DNA from: Rhodospirillales bacterium
GTDB taxonomy: Bacteria; Pseudomonadota; Alphaproteobacteria; Rhodospirillales; Casp-alpha2
NCBI GenBank assembly: GCA_018664265.1
Contig: JABJOR010000598.1
Span: 1-12,347 of the forward strand
DNA: 12,347 nt
Direction: 5' to 3'
Position 1 is the stretch's first letter; every line of letters starts with the position of its first letter. Position numbers and translations under genes: made by a program. Shown one piece after another: positions 1-7,932 of this stretch. The notes below the pieces were generated by a model, which saw only the letters and a list, made by a program, of their open reading frames with translations, made no database searches and had not been told where the DNA came from.

Positions 1-510
1 AGGACAGGCATTCAGAGCCACACGTCGGACAGCGCCTTCCCCCATTCTTGCCACAACAAACGGGCCTATGGTTGCCGGAATTAGCCCCAAACGAGTTTCT
101 GTCAGGGCAAACCGGGCATCATCAACGGCGATCACGATATCGCATACCGCCATCATACCAATACCGCCGCCATAGGCCTGTCCATTGACGCGGGCTATGG
201 TCGGCTTGGTCAGGCCATCCAGTTCTTTCAGCATGGTTGCAAGCTCAGTCGCATGATCAATGCGCCCATCTCGATCACTATCAACCTGATCCTTCATCCA
301 GCCCAGATCACCGCCAGCACAGAAGCTCTTTCCCTCGCCGCTTAAAATCACCACACGGACGCCTCCTTCATCATCAATCTGTGACAAAGCCGCACGTAAT
401 TCAGCAATCATTTGTGCATTGAGGCTGTTATGTTTTTCCGGACGATTGAGGGTTAGTCGAGCCACACCACGTGCATCTACATCCAGACGGATTGTTTCAA
501 AATTACTCAC
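1..510 (-). CDS. Enoyl-CoA hydratase family protein, methylglutaconyl-CoA hydratase (LiuC)-like, 3' end outside window
   Basis: Crotonase-fold protein, 170 residues visible; the C-terminus lies beyond the left edge. I chose the GTG at 508-510 because it begins right at the start of the family homology (MSNFETIRLDVDARG), has a good Shine-Dalgarno AGGAAGGGG at 518-526 seven bases upstream, and overlaps the stop of the preceding HMG-CoA lyase gene as GTGA. Seen: LNRPEKHNSLNA at about 21-32, oxyanion-hole segment FCAGGDLGWM at 63-72, second oxyanion segment YGGGIGMMAVCD at 113-124, and E138 in LTETRLGLIPATIGPFVV. The first usual catalytic Glu is a Gly (G118) while the second (E138) is kept. From memory this pattern, together with the GLIPA-I-PFVV stretch, is typical of LiuC/AtuE-type hydratases, which hydrate 3-methylglutaconyl-CoA to HMG-CoA. 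Adjacency to an HMG-CoA lyase supports that role. Exact substrate is inferred. Confidence 0.88.
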   Translation of the reverse strand, partial: MSNFETIRLDVDARGVARLTLNRPEKHNSLNAQMIAELRAALSQIDDEGGVRVVILSGEGKSFCAGGDLGWMKDQVDSDRDGRIDHATELATMLKELDGLTKPTIARVNGQAYGGGIGMMAVCDIVIAVDDARFALTETRLGLIPATIGPFVVARMGEGAVRRVALNACP

Positions 511-1376
511 GATGTTTCCCCTTCCTGCTTGATCGCCAGAGCCAACTGTTCCGCTTTTTCCAGCTTCCCCATATCGATTCCTGTATCATAACCAAGTTCC
601 GATAACCTTGCCACAACAGCCACAGTATCCACGTTACCCTTGGCACCGGGAGCATAAGGACAACCCCCAAGGCCGCCGACTGCCGTATCAAATACACGCA
701 ACCCAAAATCCAGACTGGTTTCTATATTCCCCAAAGCATTATCCCCGGTATCATGATAATGGCCGGCAAGTTTTTGCGCAGGAACAACGGCTGTCACAGC
801 CTCCAGCATGGCAGAAACCGTATCGCGTGAGCCAGCACCAATTGTATCGCCCAGCGAGATTTCATAGCAGCCCATATCAAGCAGACTCTTCGCAACACGT
901 GCAACTTCTGAAGGCGCGATTGAGCCGTCATAGGGACAGGCCACCACACAAGAAACGTACCCTCGAACAGGAACACCATCTTTTAATGCTGCTTCCATGA
1001 CAGGCTCAAACCGCACAAGGCTTTCGGTGATGCTGCAATTAATATTTTTTTGGCTAAAACCTTCTGAAGCTGCAGCAAACACAGCGACCTCGTCGGCTCC
1101 TGCGTCACGGGCACGCTCATATCCTTTTAGGTTTGGCGTAAGCGCCGCATATCGAATACCATCTTTGCGGTTGATACCAGCCAGCACATCCGCTGCATCG
1201 GCAAGCTGTGGCACCCACTTGGGCGACACAAAAGCCGTGGCCTCAATACGTGTCAGACCACTTTCGGATAATAAATCAACAAGCTCGATCTTACGGTCCG
1301 TGGCAATTTGTGCAGATTGGTTTTGCAAACCATCGCGCGGGCCAACTTCAAACAAACAAACTGAATTCCCACCCAT
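507..1376 (-). CDS. Hydroxymethylglutaryl-CoA lyase family protein (LiuE-like)
   Basis: A 289-residue TIM-barrel protein of the HMG-CoA lyase family, which cleaves (S)-HMG-CoA to acetoacetate and acetyl-CoA. Full family length. Seen: EVGPRDGLQN at 10-19 with the catalytic R14-D15 pair; E45 and FVSPKWVPQ at 49-57; VRGYVSCVVACPYDG at 137-151; metal-binding HYHD at 206-209; GGLGGCPYAPGAKGN at 234-248 containing the active-site loop Cys C239 and N248. Compared with the usual HDTYGQALAN, the segment after the histidines reads HDTGDNALGN, a local change in a normally conserved loop that may alter substrate preference. It starts 3 bases after the fbiC stop and its own stop overlaps the next start (GTGA), so it is translationally coupled within the minus-strand operon. 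Paired with the LiuC-like hydratase it suggests a branched-chain or isoprenoid-type degradation ending. Cleavage of a related 3-hydroxyacyl-CoA rather than HMG-CoA remains possible. Confidence 0.92.
   Translation of the reverse strand: MGGNSVCLFEVGPRDGLQNQSAQIATDRKIELVDLLSESGLTRIEATAFVSPKWVPQLADAADVLAGINRKDGIRYAALTPNLKGYERARDAGADEVAVFAAASEGFSQKNINCSITESLVRFEPVMEAALKDGVPVRGYVSCVVACPYDGSIAPSEVARVAKSLLDMGCYEISLGDTIGAGSRDTVSAMLEAVTAVVPAQKLAGHYHDTGDNALGNIETSLDFGLRVFDTAVGGLGGCPYAPGAKGNVDTVAVVARLSELGYDTGIDMGKLEKAEQLALAIKQEGETS
518..526 (-). promoter_or_regulatory. Ribosome binding site fixing the GTG start of the LiuC-like gene
   Basis: AGGAAGGGG on the minus strand, seven bases before the GTG at 508-510 and inside the end of the HMG-CoA lyase gene. 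It supports the GTG start that overlaps the lyase stop as GTGA. Confidence 0.7.
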
Positions 1377-1379
1377 AGG

Positions 1380-3755
1380 TTATTTGCCTTTTTTTAGCGG
1401 AGTGTTGATGATGTCGTTCAAAGGAGCCGCATTAAAGGAGGCTTCTTGAGCACATATTGGCGGCGTTTCATAGAGCGTTGTGCGCTGTTTGGCATTGCGC
1501 CCCATGCTCGCAATCAAGGCTTCCATATCTTCCGGTGGCATTTCCTGACCATGAGAGCTGCCAGCCGCACGGCTGATACTTTCATTCATCAATGTCCCAC
1601 CCAAATCATTACACCCGGCGTTCAGGCAAGCCTTGGCACCTTCAGGCCCCATCTTGGTCCAGGACGTTTGAATATTAGTAATATGAGGATGCAGAGCCAA
1701 ACGCGCCACAGCGTGCATCAAAACAGCCTCACGGAAAGTCGGGCCTTTGCGCACGGCATTCTTCAAATAGAACGGTGCTTCCATGTGCACGAACGGCAGC
1801 GGCACAAATTCTGTAATGCCCCCCGTTGTTTTTTGGATATCACGCAATAACAACAGATGACGCGCCCAATGGACAGGGCGCTCAACATGCCCGAACATGA
1901 TGGTCGATGTGGTCTTGATCCCGACTTGGTGGGCTGCCATAACCACTTCGCCCCACTGGGCTGCATTGATCTTGTCTTTGCAGATGACATCGCGGATTTC
2001 ATCGTCGAGAATTTCTGCCGCTGTTCCGGGCAATGTACCCAACCCGGCCTCGCGCATTTTACCAAGATAATCTGGCAAGCTCATACCCAGAGTTTCTGCA
2101 CCATGCCAGATTTCCAGTGGTGAGAAGGCATGAATATGGATATCCGGAAAAGCCTGTTTTACCGAGCGGCAAATATTCAAATAAGTTTCACCCGTATAAG
2201 ACGGATGAATACCGCCTTGCATGCAAACTTCCGTAGCCCCACGCGCACGGGCCTCTCCAACTCTGCGCAGAATTTCACTCATATCCAGATCATACGGTTT
2301 GCCGCGCAATTCCTCGGCCTTCTTACCTTTGGAAAAGGCACAGAAGCCGCAATGAAAATAACAAACGTTTGTATAGTTGATGTTACGGTTCACCGCGTAC
2401 GTGATGGTATCGCCATTAATATCACGGCGCAGGGCATCGGCTGCTTCACACACTCTGGTAAAATCACCACCACGCGAAGCAAACAAGATTTCTACTTCGC
2501 CGTGGCTCAGATCAAGACCTTCGCCGGCTTTTGATAGCAAACGGGAAAGCTCATTTTGAACATGAGGCATAGGATTTGAGACACCAAAATCAGGCAATGG
2601 TGTTTGAGATCCTGTCAGCCAGCTATCCGTACGGGCATATCCATCGGCGTCAATATTTTCAAAAACGACAGAACGCAGTTTTGGCTCAAGCCATTCTTTA
2701 GTCTCAAAAATATACTTTGGGTAGATCGCCAGTCGTTCCACCAATGTCTTGCCAGCCTTGGCGGTCTCAGCCGACAAAGCTTCAATTTGTGGCCATGGTG
2801 CTTCAGGATTAACGAAATCCGGGGTTACAGGTGAAACACCACCCCAGTCATTGATCCCGGCATCTATCATGGCACGCCCCTGCCCGGGGCTGAGGTTTGG
2901 TGGGGCCTGAATGCTCATTTCGGGGCCAAAGATATGGCGCGCGACAGCAATTGCCCACAGCAGGTATTCTGCGCCCGGTTCCTGAGCGTCAGACATTTTA
3001 GTACCCGGCTTGGCGCGGAAATTCTGAACAATGATTTCCTGAATATGGCCGTAACGTTCGTGTAAATCGCGTAAAGAACACAGTGATGAAATGCACTCTT
3101 CACGGGTTTCACCGATCCCGATCAGGATACCTGATGTCATCGGCACACCAAGTTCACCAGCCAGACGCAAGGTTTCCAATCGTACAGACGGAACCTTGTC
3201 AGGAGACCCGTAGTGCGGCCCGCCTTTTTCACACAAACGTTCGGAAGCACTTTCCAGCATCAGCCCCATGGAGACTGAAACGCTTTTGAGCATCTTCATC
3301 TCTTCGGAATTCATAACACCTGGATTGATGTGAGGCAGCAGCCCGGTTTCCTTAAAAACCAGTTCAGCCATACTTGCGACATATTCAAGCGTGGAGCCGT
3401 AGCCCATCTGCTTTAATTCATCCGCTGCTACTCGAAACCGTAATTCCGGTTTGTCCCCTAGCGTAAACAACGCTTCTTTACATCCGGCAGCTTGCCCTTG
3501 TCTGGTAATCTCAAGAACTTCCTCAGCCGTCATATAGGCCCGTTGTCCAGCCTTGGGAACTTGCGCAAAGGTGCAGTAATGACAGACATCCCGGCAAAGC
3601 TGGGTTAGGGGTATAAAGACTTTTCGCGAATAAGTTACGACAGACCCGTGCCCCTGATCGCGCAAAGACGCCGCCGAAGACAATAAATCATTGATATCCC
3701 TGGAAGTCAGCGCTTCAATATCCGGCGATAAATTTGTGGATCGAATAACGTTCAT
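1380..3755 (-). CDS. fbiC: Bifunctional Fo synthase, fused CofG-CofH radical SAM protein (FbiC)
   Basis: Makes 7,8-didemethyl-8-hydroxy-5-deazariboflavin (Fo), the deazaflavin core of coenzyme F420, from tyrosine and 5-amino-6-ribitylaminouracil. The 791-residue length is that of a full two-domain fusion. The N-terminal CofG half carries the radical-SAM 4Fe-4S motif C54-x3-C58-x2-C61 (LCRDVCHYCTF), then FTLGDKPE at 97-104, GLMLES at 164-169 and the family segment AKPGT at 248-252. The C-terminal CofH half, from about residue 415, has its own cluster motif C465-x3-C469-x2-C472 (NVCYFHCGFCAFSKG), MQGGIHP at 512-518 and NDLGGT at 716-721. Both clusters are intact, so both activities are expected. 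The start overlaps the cofC stop as ATGA. The unusual point is the setting: it lies inside a catabolic operon between cofC and an HMG-CoA lyase gene. The fused form is the one best known from actinobacteria. Confidence 0.97.
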   Translation of the reverse strand: MNVIRSTNLSPDIEALTSRDINDLLSSAASLRDQGHGSVVTYSRKVFIPLTQLCRDVCHYCTFAQVPKAGQRAYMTAEEVLEITRQGQAAGCKEALFTLGDKPELRFRVAADELKQMGYGSTLEYVASMAELVFKETGLLPHINPGVMNSEEMKMLKSVSVSMGLMLESASERLCEKGGPHYGSPDKVPSVRLETLRLAGELGVPMTSGILIGIGETREECISSLCSLRDLHERYGHIQEIIVQNFRAKPGTKMSDAQEPGAEYLLWAIAVARHIFGPEMSIQAPPNLSPGQGRAMIDAGINDWGGVSPVTPDFVNPEAPWPQIEALSAETAKAGKTLVERLAIYPKYIFETKEWLEPKLRSVVFENIDADGYARTDSWLTGSQTPLPDFGVSNPMPHVQNELSRLLSKAGEGLDLSHGEVEILFASRGGDFTRVCEAADALRRDINGDTITYAVNRNINYTNVCYFHCGFCAFSKGKKAEELRGKPYDLDMSEILRRVGEARARGATEVCMQGGIHPSYTGETYLNICRSVKQAFPDIHIHAFSPLEIWHGAETLGMSLPDYLGKMREAGLGTLPGTAAEILDDEIRDVICKDKINAAQWGEVVMAAHQVGIKTTSTIMFGHVERPVHWARHLLLLRDIQKTTGGITEFVPLPFVHMEAPFYLKNAVRKGPTFREAVLMHAVARLALHPHITNIQTSWTKMGPEGAKACLNAGCNDLGGTLMNESISRAAGSSHGQEMPPEDMEALIASMGRNAKQRTTLYETPPICAQEASFNAAPLNDIINTPLKKGK

Positions 3756-4459
3756 CCCAGTCTCAACTTCAATTTCTGGTGATGATCATCAAAACGCTCT
3801 GCTACGTGAATTTCTTCAAAATATTTTGCTGTACGCGTATTTGAATTACGTTCAAGAAATGCTACCAAATCATCTGGTGTATCAAGATCCAATTCCAGAC
3901 CGGGTGAGCTGATCACCGTGGGCTCCAGCCCTGCCTTTATCGCTGCATCCTTGTGCGCCCTAAAACTGTTTTCTCCGAAATGCAAAGAAATGGCATCTGC
4001 CGGGGTTGAGACCAATGCATTGGTTCCGCCACCATCCCACGCTGATACCAACGTTACAGCCGGTGCGGTGCCGTGATTATGAATAACCCGGTCAATTTCA
4101 TCTGCACACACCAGCGGAACATCACCGGGAATACTAATCATACCGGAAAGGCCCTGTGCGTTCAGATGTTGCCCGGCATTGGATACGGCTTCACAAAGAC
4201 CGCTACTGGTTGTCTCACTCAGAACACTGGCCCCGAAAGCTTTGGCGAGTTCCATGGCCTCTATTTCACATGTCACGACCAGGACGCCACTTAGACTTGA
4301 TGCCTGGGAAGTCGCCTCTAGCACATCACCAAGCATGGCGCGGGACAACTGACGCCGTTCATCGGCACTGAGCACAGAAGACATGCGCTTTTTGGCCTGA
4401 TCAAAACTTTTGACCGGAACAACAGCCCAAATACCCTGCTGTGAAACACTGTGCTTCAT
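3752..4459 (-). CDS. cofC: CofC/FbiD-type nucleotidyltransferase of F420 biosynthesis
   Basis: A 235-residue GTP-dependent guanylyltransferase that activates 2-phospholactate, phosphoenolpyruvate or 3-phosphoglycerate for transfer to Fo. Seen: nucleotide-binding N-terminus WAVVPVKSFDQAKKRMSSVL at 11-30, PGDVPL at 111-116, GGGTNAL at 143-149, FGENSFRAH at 161-169 and the metal-site tail ELDLDTPDDL at 189-198. These are the family's hallmark segments in the right order. About 30 residues follow the last motif (KYFEEIHVAERFDDHHQKL), a short polar tail beyond the usual end whose role is unknown; there is no fused CofE domain. Which three-carbon acid it accepts, and so which F420 variant is made, cannot be told by eye. 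The gene starts 7 bases after the upstream hydratase stop and overlaps fbiC by ATGA, so both F420 enzymes should be made from one message. Partners CofD and CofE are not in the window. Confidence 0.93.
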   Translation of the reverse strand: MKHSVSQQGIWAVVPVKSFDQAKKRMSSVLSADERRQLSRAMLGDVLEATSQASSLSGVLVVTCEIEAMELAKAFGASVLSETTSSGLCEAVSNAGQHLNAQGLSGMISIPGDVPLVCADEIDRVIHNHGTAPAVTLVSAWDGGGTNALVSTPADAISLHFGENSFRAHKDAAIKAGLEPTVISSPGLELDLDTPDDLVAFLERNSNTRTAKYFEEIHVAERFDDHHQKLKLRLG

Positions 4460-4466
4460 AATTTGC

Positions 4467-5213
4467 CTATTTCATTACCCGTGCTTTTGCTTTGGCAACG
4501 GCTTCTTGACGCTCGCTCGAGGACAATAATTTTTTGCGAATGCCTTCCCAGAATTCAGGATCGTAATCATCGCTGTCCACAGCATTCAAAAGCCACTTGG
4601 TTGCTTCAACGGCCCCACGAACATTACCTTGTGCCTGTTGCGCCATCTCAACGGCCACATTAAGGCAGCTATCACCTTCAATAACTTGCGAAACAATGCC
4701 AGATCGCAAAGCGGCTTGACTATCAAACCGCTCGCCCAGAACCATCATCCGCATGACAACATCTCGGCCAAGGAGTTTGCGCATACGTACGATACATTTG
4801 GGGCTGTAAAGCAATCCAATGCGCGTCGCCGGAACCTGAAAGACCGCCTTTGAATTGGCGATACGAACATCACTAGCCATGGCAAAATCAAATGATCCGC
4901 CCATACAGGGGCCATCGATTGCCGCGATGACAGGAACAGGTGCAGCGCGCATAGCCGTAGTCACAGCATCAAATGCGTCATCCATATCAATATCTTCGCC
5001 TGTGCCACGCAATTCCGACATGTCGGCGCCGGCACTGAAACAACCACCAGCACCATGGATAACCACGGCGCCCGTATCATCCCTGATCTCATTGCTTAAG
5101 GCGCTTTGTAGCTCACCAAGCATAGCTTTCGAGAAGGCATTCTTTCGCTCAGGCCTGTTCAATGTCAGAACCAAAGCCCCCTCTTTATGGTCAATCAGAA
5201 CCAAATCGCTCAT
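4467..5213 (-). CDS. Atypical enoyl-CoA hydratase/isomerase-fold protein lacking both catalytic glutamates
   Basis: A 248-residue crotonase-superfamily protein. Fold markers are clear: LTLNRPERKNAFS at 16-28, oxyanion-hole segment FSAGADMSEL at 59-68, GPCMGGSFDFAMASD at 101-115, and the C-terminal helices, so CoA-thioester binding is likely. The two acid-base residues of classical hydratases (Glu144 and Glu164 in rat mitochondrial ECH) align here with D109 (GGSFDFA) and A129 (VPATRIG). Simple syn-hydration is therefore doubtful; isomerase, CoA-hydrolase, ring-opening or C-C hydrolase chemistry, all known in this superfamily, are alternatives. The start at 5213 has GGAG at 5223-5226 nine bases upstream. 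The gene lies between the Mo-hydroxylase large subunit and cofC, suggesting it acts on the hydroxylase product, but that is inference. Confidence 0.88.
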   Translation of the reverse strand: MSDLVLIDHKEGALVLTLNRPERKNAFSKAMLGELQSALSNEIRDDTGAVVIHGAGGCFSAGADMSELRGTGEDIDMDDAFDAVTTAMRAAPVPVIAAIDGPCMGGSFDFAMASDVRIANSKAVFQVPATRIGLLYSPKCIVRMRKLLGRDVVMRMMVLGERFDSQAALRSGIVSQVIEGDSCLNVAVEMAQQAQGNVRGAVEATKWLLNAVDSDDYDPEFWEGIRKKLLSSSERQEAVAKAKARVMK

Positions 5214-5232
5214 TTAGATATTCTCCACAAGT

Positions 5233-5253
5233 TACTCGATATTTTCACGAGTA
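5233..5253 (-). repeat. Small hairpin between the Mo-hydroxylase large subunit and the hydratase gene
   Basis: Perfect 6-base arms TACTCG (5233-5238) and CGAGTA (5248-5253) with a 9-base loop, in the only sizeable gap (56 bases) of the minus-strand operon. There is no U-tract after it in the direction of transcription, so it is not an obvious terminator; an RNA-processing or stability element separating the Mo-enzyme part from the downstream part is possible. Confidence 0.45.
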
Positions 5254-5269
5254 TAGCCTTCAAGAGGAC

Positions 5270-7477
5270 TCATTGCACCTTGGTATTTAAGCTGTTCCAG
5301 ACTTGTTCCGGTGTCATGGGCAGCGTGTACTGGCGTTCTTCAACCGCATCATAGATAGCATTGGCGATACAGCCAACAACAGGGATAACGGGTGGCTCTC
5401 CAATGGTTTTTGCTCCCATCGGGCCATTTTTATCAAACGTTGCAGCAAAATGTACATCAACATTCGGCATCCCCGGGAACGTCGGAACTCGATCATCAAG
5501 ATATCCTGGATTCAGTAGCTGACCATTCTCGGCCACTGCCGTTGTCTCTGACAAAGCCATCCCAATTCCTTGAATCACGCCACCTATGACCTGACCAACG
5601 GCTCCCTGATAATTAACAACCGTGCCAGTATCATGAGCAGCCCAATATTGTTGAATCATCGTTTTCCCGGTTAAAGTATCAACTTTCACGCAAGCACCGT
5701 GCACAGCAAATGTGTAGGCTGATGCGATATTGCCATACCCGTGATCATCTGCGGCGACCACATTCTCAGGGATAAATTGCGCCGTTGCTTTAAGGCTTTC
5801 CGCATGGCCCTTTTGCGCCGCAAGCTTTGCGATTTCAGCTATAGAGGCATTTGTTTCAAGCCCCAGATCATCAACCAGTTTTGAGCAGTTTTCTGAGAAT
5901 ATTTTACACCCGGCAATTGCAGCATGTGCCATGAAGAATGATGTGCGGCTGGCGAAACTGCCACGCCCGAATGGTCCGGTAGAAGTATGGCCCAGAACAA
6001 AACGGAACTGGCCCCGCTTGATATCCAGTTCACGTTCAACAGTGCGTTGAAGGACCTCAGCTGTTCCGGCACCCAGCTCAACTTCACCGGAAGCCACACA
6101 GATTGTTCCATCTGGATCAACACTGATAATAATGTTGGAAATATCTGTGGCCTCATCATGCCCACTATTACTGACGCAATGAATTACGGCTGCCAGTCCA
6201 TAGCCAATTTTAAATCGGCCATCCGATACCAATCCGCTATCATTGCGATGGGACTGGATACGATCACGAACCATATCAAGACAATCTTCCAGCCCGCAAC
6301 TAGTCACTTCCCAGCCATGAACGCTGGTATCTCCTTCACCTACGGCATTACGGCGGCGCATTTCCACAGGATCAAGATCAAGCTTCCTGGCAAGTTCATC
6401 GACCAGTTGTTCTTGGGCAAATGCAGATTGAGGGATACCAAATCCACGGAAACATTCCGATGGTATATTGTTGGTATAAATCAATTGGCCCTCTGCCTTG
6501 ACGGCGGAAAACTTGTAAAGGTTATCAACGCGGACTGACGCCGCCAGCAAAACCGATGGGCCGTGCAGAGAATAAGCCCCGTTATCAGCCCAAACTTTGG
6601 TTTGCTTGGCGACCAGTTCACCGTCTGCGGTTGCACCAATGCGCATAAAGATCCGCATGGCAATGCGGGTTCGCCCCGCGATCATGTCATCGCGACGCGG
6701 TAGAACCATTGCCACATCACGTTGCAGCCTGTGCGCAAAAGAAAGGCATACCAGATGGGTCGGATGCTCCCACTTGGCACCAAAAGACCCGCCCATATCA
6801 GGCGTCGTTACTTCCACCGTAGCACCCCACACGGCAGCGATCTTGTTATACTGATCAGCCAGCATAGATGGCGCGTGAGTTCCGCTGACCAATTCCAGCT
6901 CATTGCCATCGACACGGACCAGACAAGCCCGAGGCTCCAAATAAGCGTGTGGAACGGCGGCTGTCTCAAAGGTGCCTTCGGCCCAATGGGTAACTCGTTT
7001 AACCTCAGCATCCCAATCACCCGGCTCAGCCGCAAATCGACGGGCCACATTATCAGGAAAATTATCATGTATAGGCCTATCGAGCGCTAACGCGTCATCA
7101 ACTCTGATAGCATGAGGCAGGACTTCATATTCGATATCAAGGGCCGCAATTCCTGCAATCATGGCGGCTTCGTCAACAGCAGCCACAGCAGCGACACCTT
7201 CACCCACATACCGCACGCGATCTGTTAATATGGGCTCATCCGCTATGTGGTGACCAAGGGCAACACCGGAAAAATCCTCTGGCGTCAAAACATCCAGCAC
7301 ACCGGGAAGCGCCATTGCTTTGCTTGTATCAATGCTTAGTACGTTCGCATGCGCATGCGGGCTACGCGCTATACCAACCAGCGTTGTTCCAGCCGGGACC
7401 AAATCTGACGTATAACGAGCGCGCCCGGTTGAGCGATCAGCGATCGTAGAAATCTTGGGGGGTGTCATATCAAGCAT
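5270..7477 (-). CDS. Xanthine dehydrogenase family molybdopterin-binding (large) subunit
   Basis: A 735-residue catalytic subunit of a molybdenum hydroxylase, which inserts oxygen from water into a heteroaromatic C-H, an aldehyde or an aromatic CoA thioester and passes electrons to the partner FeS and FAD subunits. Seen: small N-terminal alpha/beta hammerhead domain (residues about 15-125, with GRARYTSDL and SPHAHA), molybdopterin segments GGSFGAK at 229-235, CFRGFGIPQSAFAQEQ at 342-357, ASGEVELGAGT at 462-472, QVIGGVIQGIGMAL at 629-642, and the catalytic glutamate E694 in GAKTIGEPP. Length fits the trimeric, non-fused class. It lacks the AYRCSF-type loop of CO dehydrogenase, so it is not CoxL. 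The start codon shares one base with the preceding stop (TAATG). The substrate is unknown; nicotinate-, isoquinoline-, furoyl-CoA- and hydroxybenzoyl-CoA-type enzymes share this architecture. No Mo-cofactor chaperone gene is seen here. Confidence 0.95.
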   Translation of the reverse strand: MLDMTPPKISTIADRSTGRARYTSDLVPAGTTLVGIARSPHAHANVLSIDTSKAMALPGVLDVLTPEDFSGVALGHHIADEPILTDRVRYVGEGVAAVAAVDEAAMIAGIAALDIEYEVLPHAIRVDDALALDRPIHDNFPDNVARRFAAEPGDWDAEVKRVTHWAEGTFETAAVPHAYLEPRACLVRVDGNELELVSGTHAPSMLADQYNKIAAVWGATVEVTTPDMGGSFGAKWEHPTHLVCLSFAHRLQRDVAMVLPRRDDMIAGRTRIAMRIFMRIGATADGELVAKQTKVWADNGAYSLHGPSVLLAASVRVDNLYKFSAVKAEGQLIYTNNIPSECFRGFGIPQSAFAQEQLVDELARKLDLDPVEMRRRNAVGEGDTSVHGWEVTSCGLEDCLDMVRDRIQSHRNDSGLVSDGRFKIGYGLAAVIHCVSNSGHDEATDISNIIISVDPDGTICVASGEVELGAGTAEVLQRTVERELDIKRGQFRFVLGHTSTGPFGRGSFASRTSFFMAHAAIAGCKIFSENCSKLVDDLGLETNASIAEIAKLAAQKGHAESLKATAQFIPENVVAADDHGYGNIASAYTFAVHGACVKVDTLTGKTMIQQYWAAHDTGTVVNYQGAVGQVIGGVIQGIGMALSETTAVAENGQLLNPGYLDDRVPTFPGMPNVDVHFAATFDKNGPMGAKTIGEPPVIPVVGCIANAIYDAVEERQYTLPMTPEQVWNSLNTKVQ

Positions 7478-7932
7478 TAATTAATATCCGCAATGGCATT
7501 GGTCAGTTGCTGGTATCCACCGCAGCGACAAATGTTGCCTTCCAGCAGCTTTGATACAGGCTCAACCCCGGTTTCAGTTCCACCGTTTTTCATCCAGGAA
7601 CTCATTACTGCAACACCACCGGTACAAAATCCACATTGTACCCCGCCATGGGTTTCGCAAGCACTGGAGAATTTATCGAGATATTCGCGTGGGAGGCCTT
7701 CGATGGTAGTGACTTCACGGCCACCAACCACACCACTGAGCAACAAACAGGAACACATAGGCTCGCCATCAACCAATACAGTACAGGCACCACAGTCGCC
7801 TTCGCCGCAACCTTCCTTCACTCCAACCAGTTTTAGCTCAGTGCGAAGATAATCAAGCAACCGCTTTGCCTGCCAGTTCGCCGGAATTTCATGATCGACA
7901 CCGTTGACGCGAATTGTATTTACCACTGTCAT
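7477..7932 (-). CDS. (2Fe-2S)-binding small subunit of molybdenum hydroxylase
   Basis: A 151-residue iron-sulfur electron-transfer subunit carrying two 2Fe-2S clusters that move electrons from the Mo centre to FAD. The plant-ferredoxin-type cluster is bound by C42-x4-C47-x2-C50-x11-C62 in the GCGEGDCGACTVLVDG segment; the second, helical-domain cluster is bound by C100-x2-C103 (VQCGFCTGG) and C135-x-C137 (NICRCGGYQ). All eight ligands are present and the length is typical, so the subunit should be functional. Its start overlaps the FAD subunit stop by ATGA and its stop overlaps the large subunit start by one base, giving strict stoichiometric coupling of the three subunits. No export signal is seen, so the enzyme is expected to be cytoplasmic. 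Confidence 0.97.
   Translation of the reverse strand: MTVVNTIRVNGVDHEIPANWQAKRLLDYLRTELKLVGVKEGCGEGDCGACTVLVDGEPMCSCLLLSGVVGGREVTTIEGLPREYLDKFSSACETHGGVQCGFCTGGVAVMSSWMKNGGTETGVEPVSKLLEGNICRCGGYQQLTNAIADIN

Noticed and set aside
608..1850. Plus-strand open frames at 608-1000, 997-1449 and 1446-1850, opposite the HMG-CoA lyase and fbiC genes
   Set aside because: They are antisense to genes with complete family motifs, show no recognisable protein features, and are rich in residues typical of reverse-frame reading.
5233..5253. Terminator splitting the minus-strand operon after the Mo-hydroxylase
   Set aside because: The 6-base hairpin has no following U-tract and the next gene starts close by with its own ribosome binding site, so read-through is more likely.
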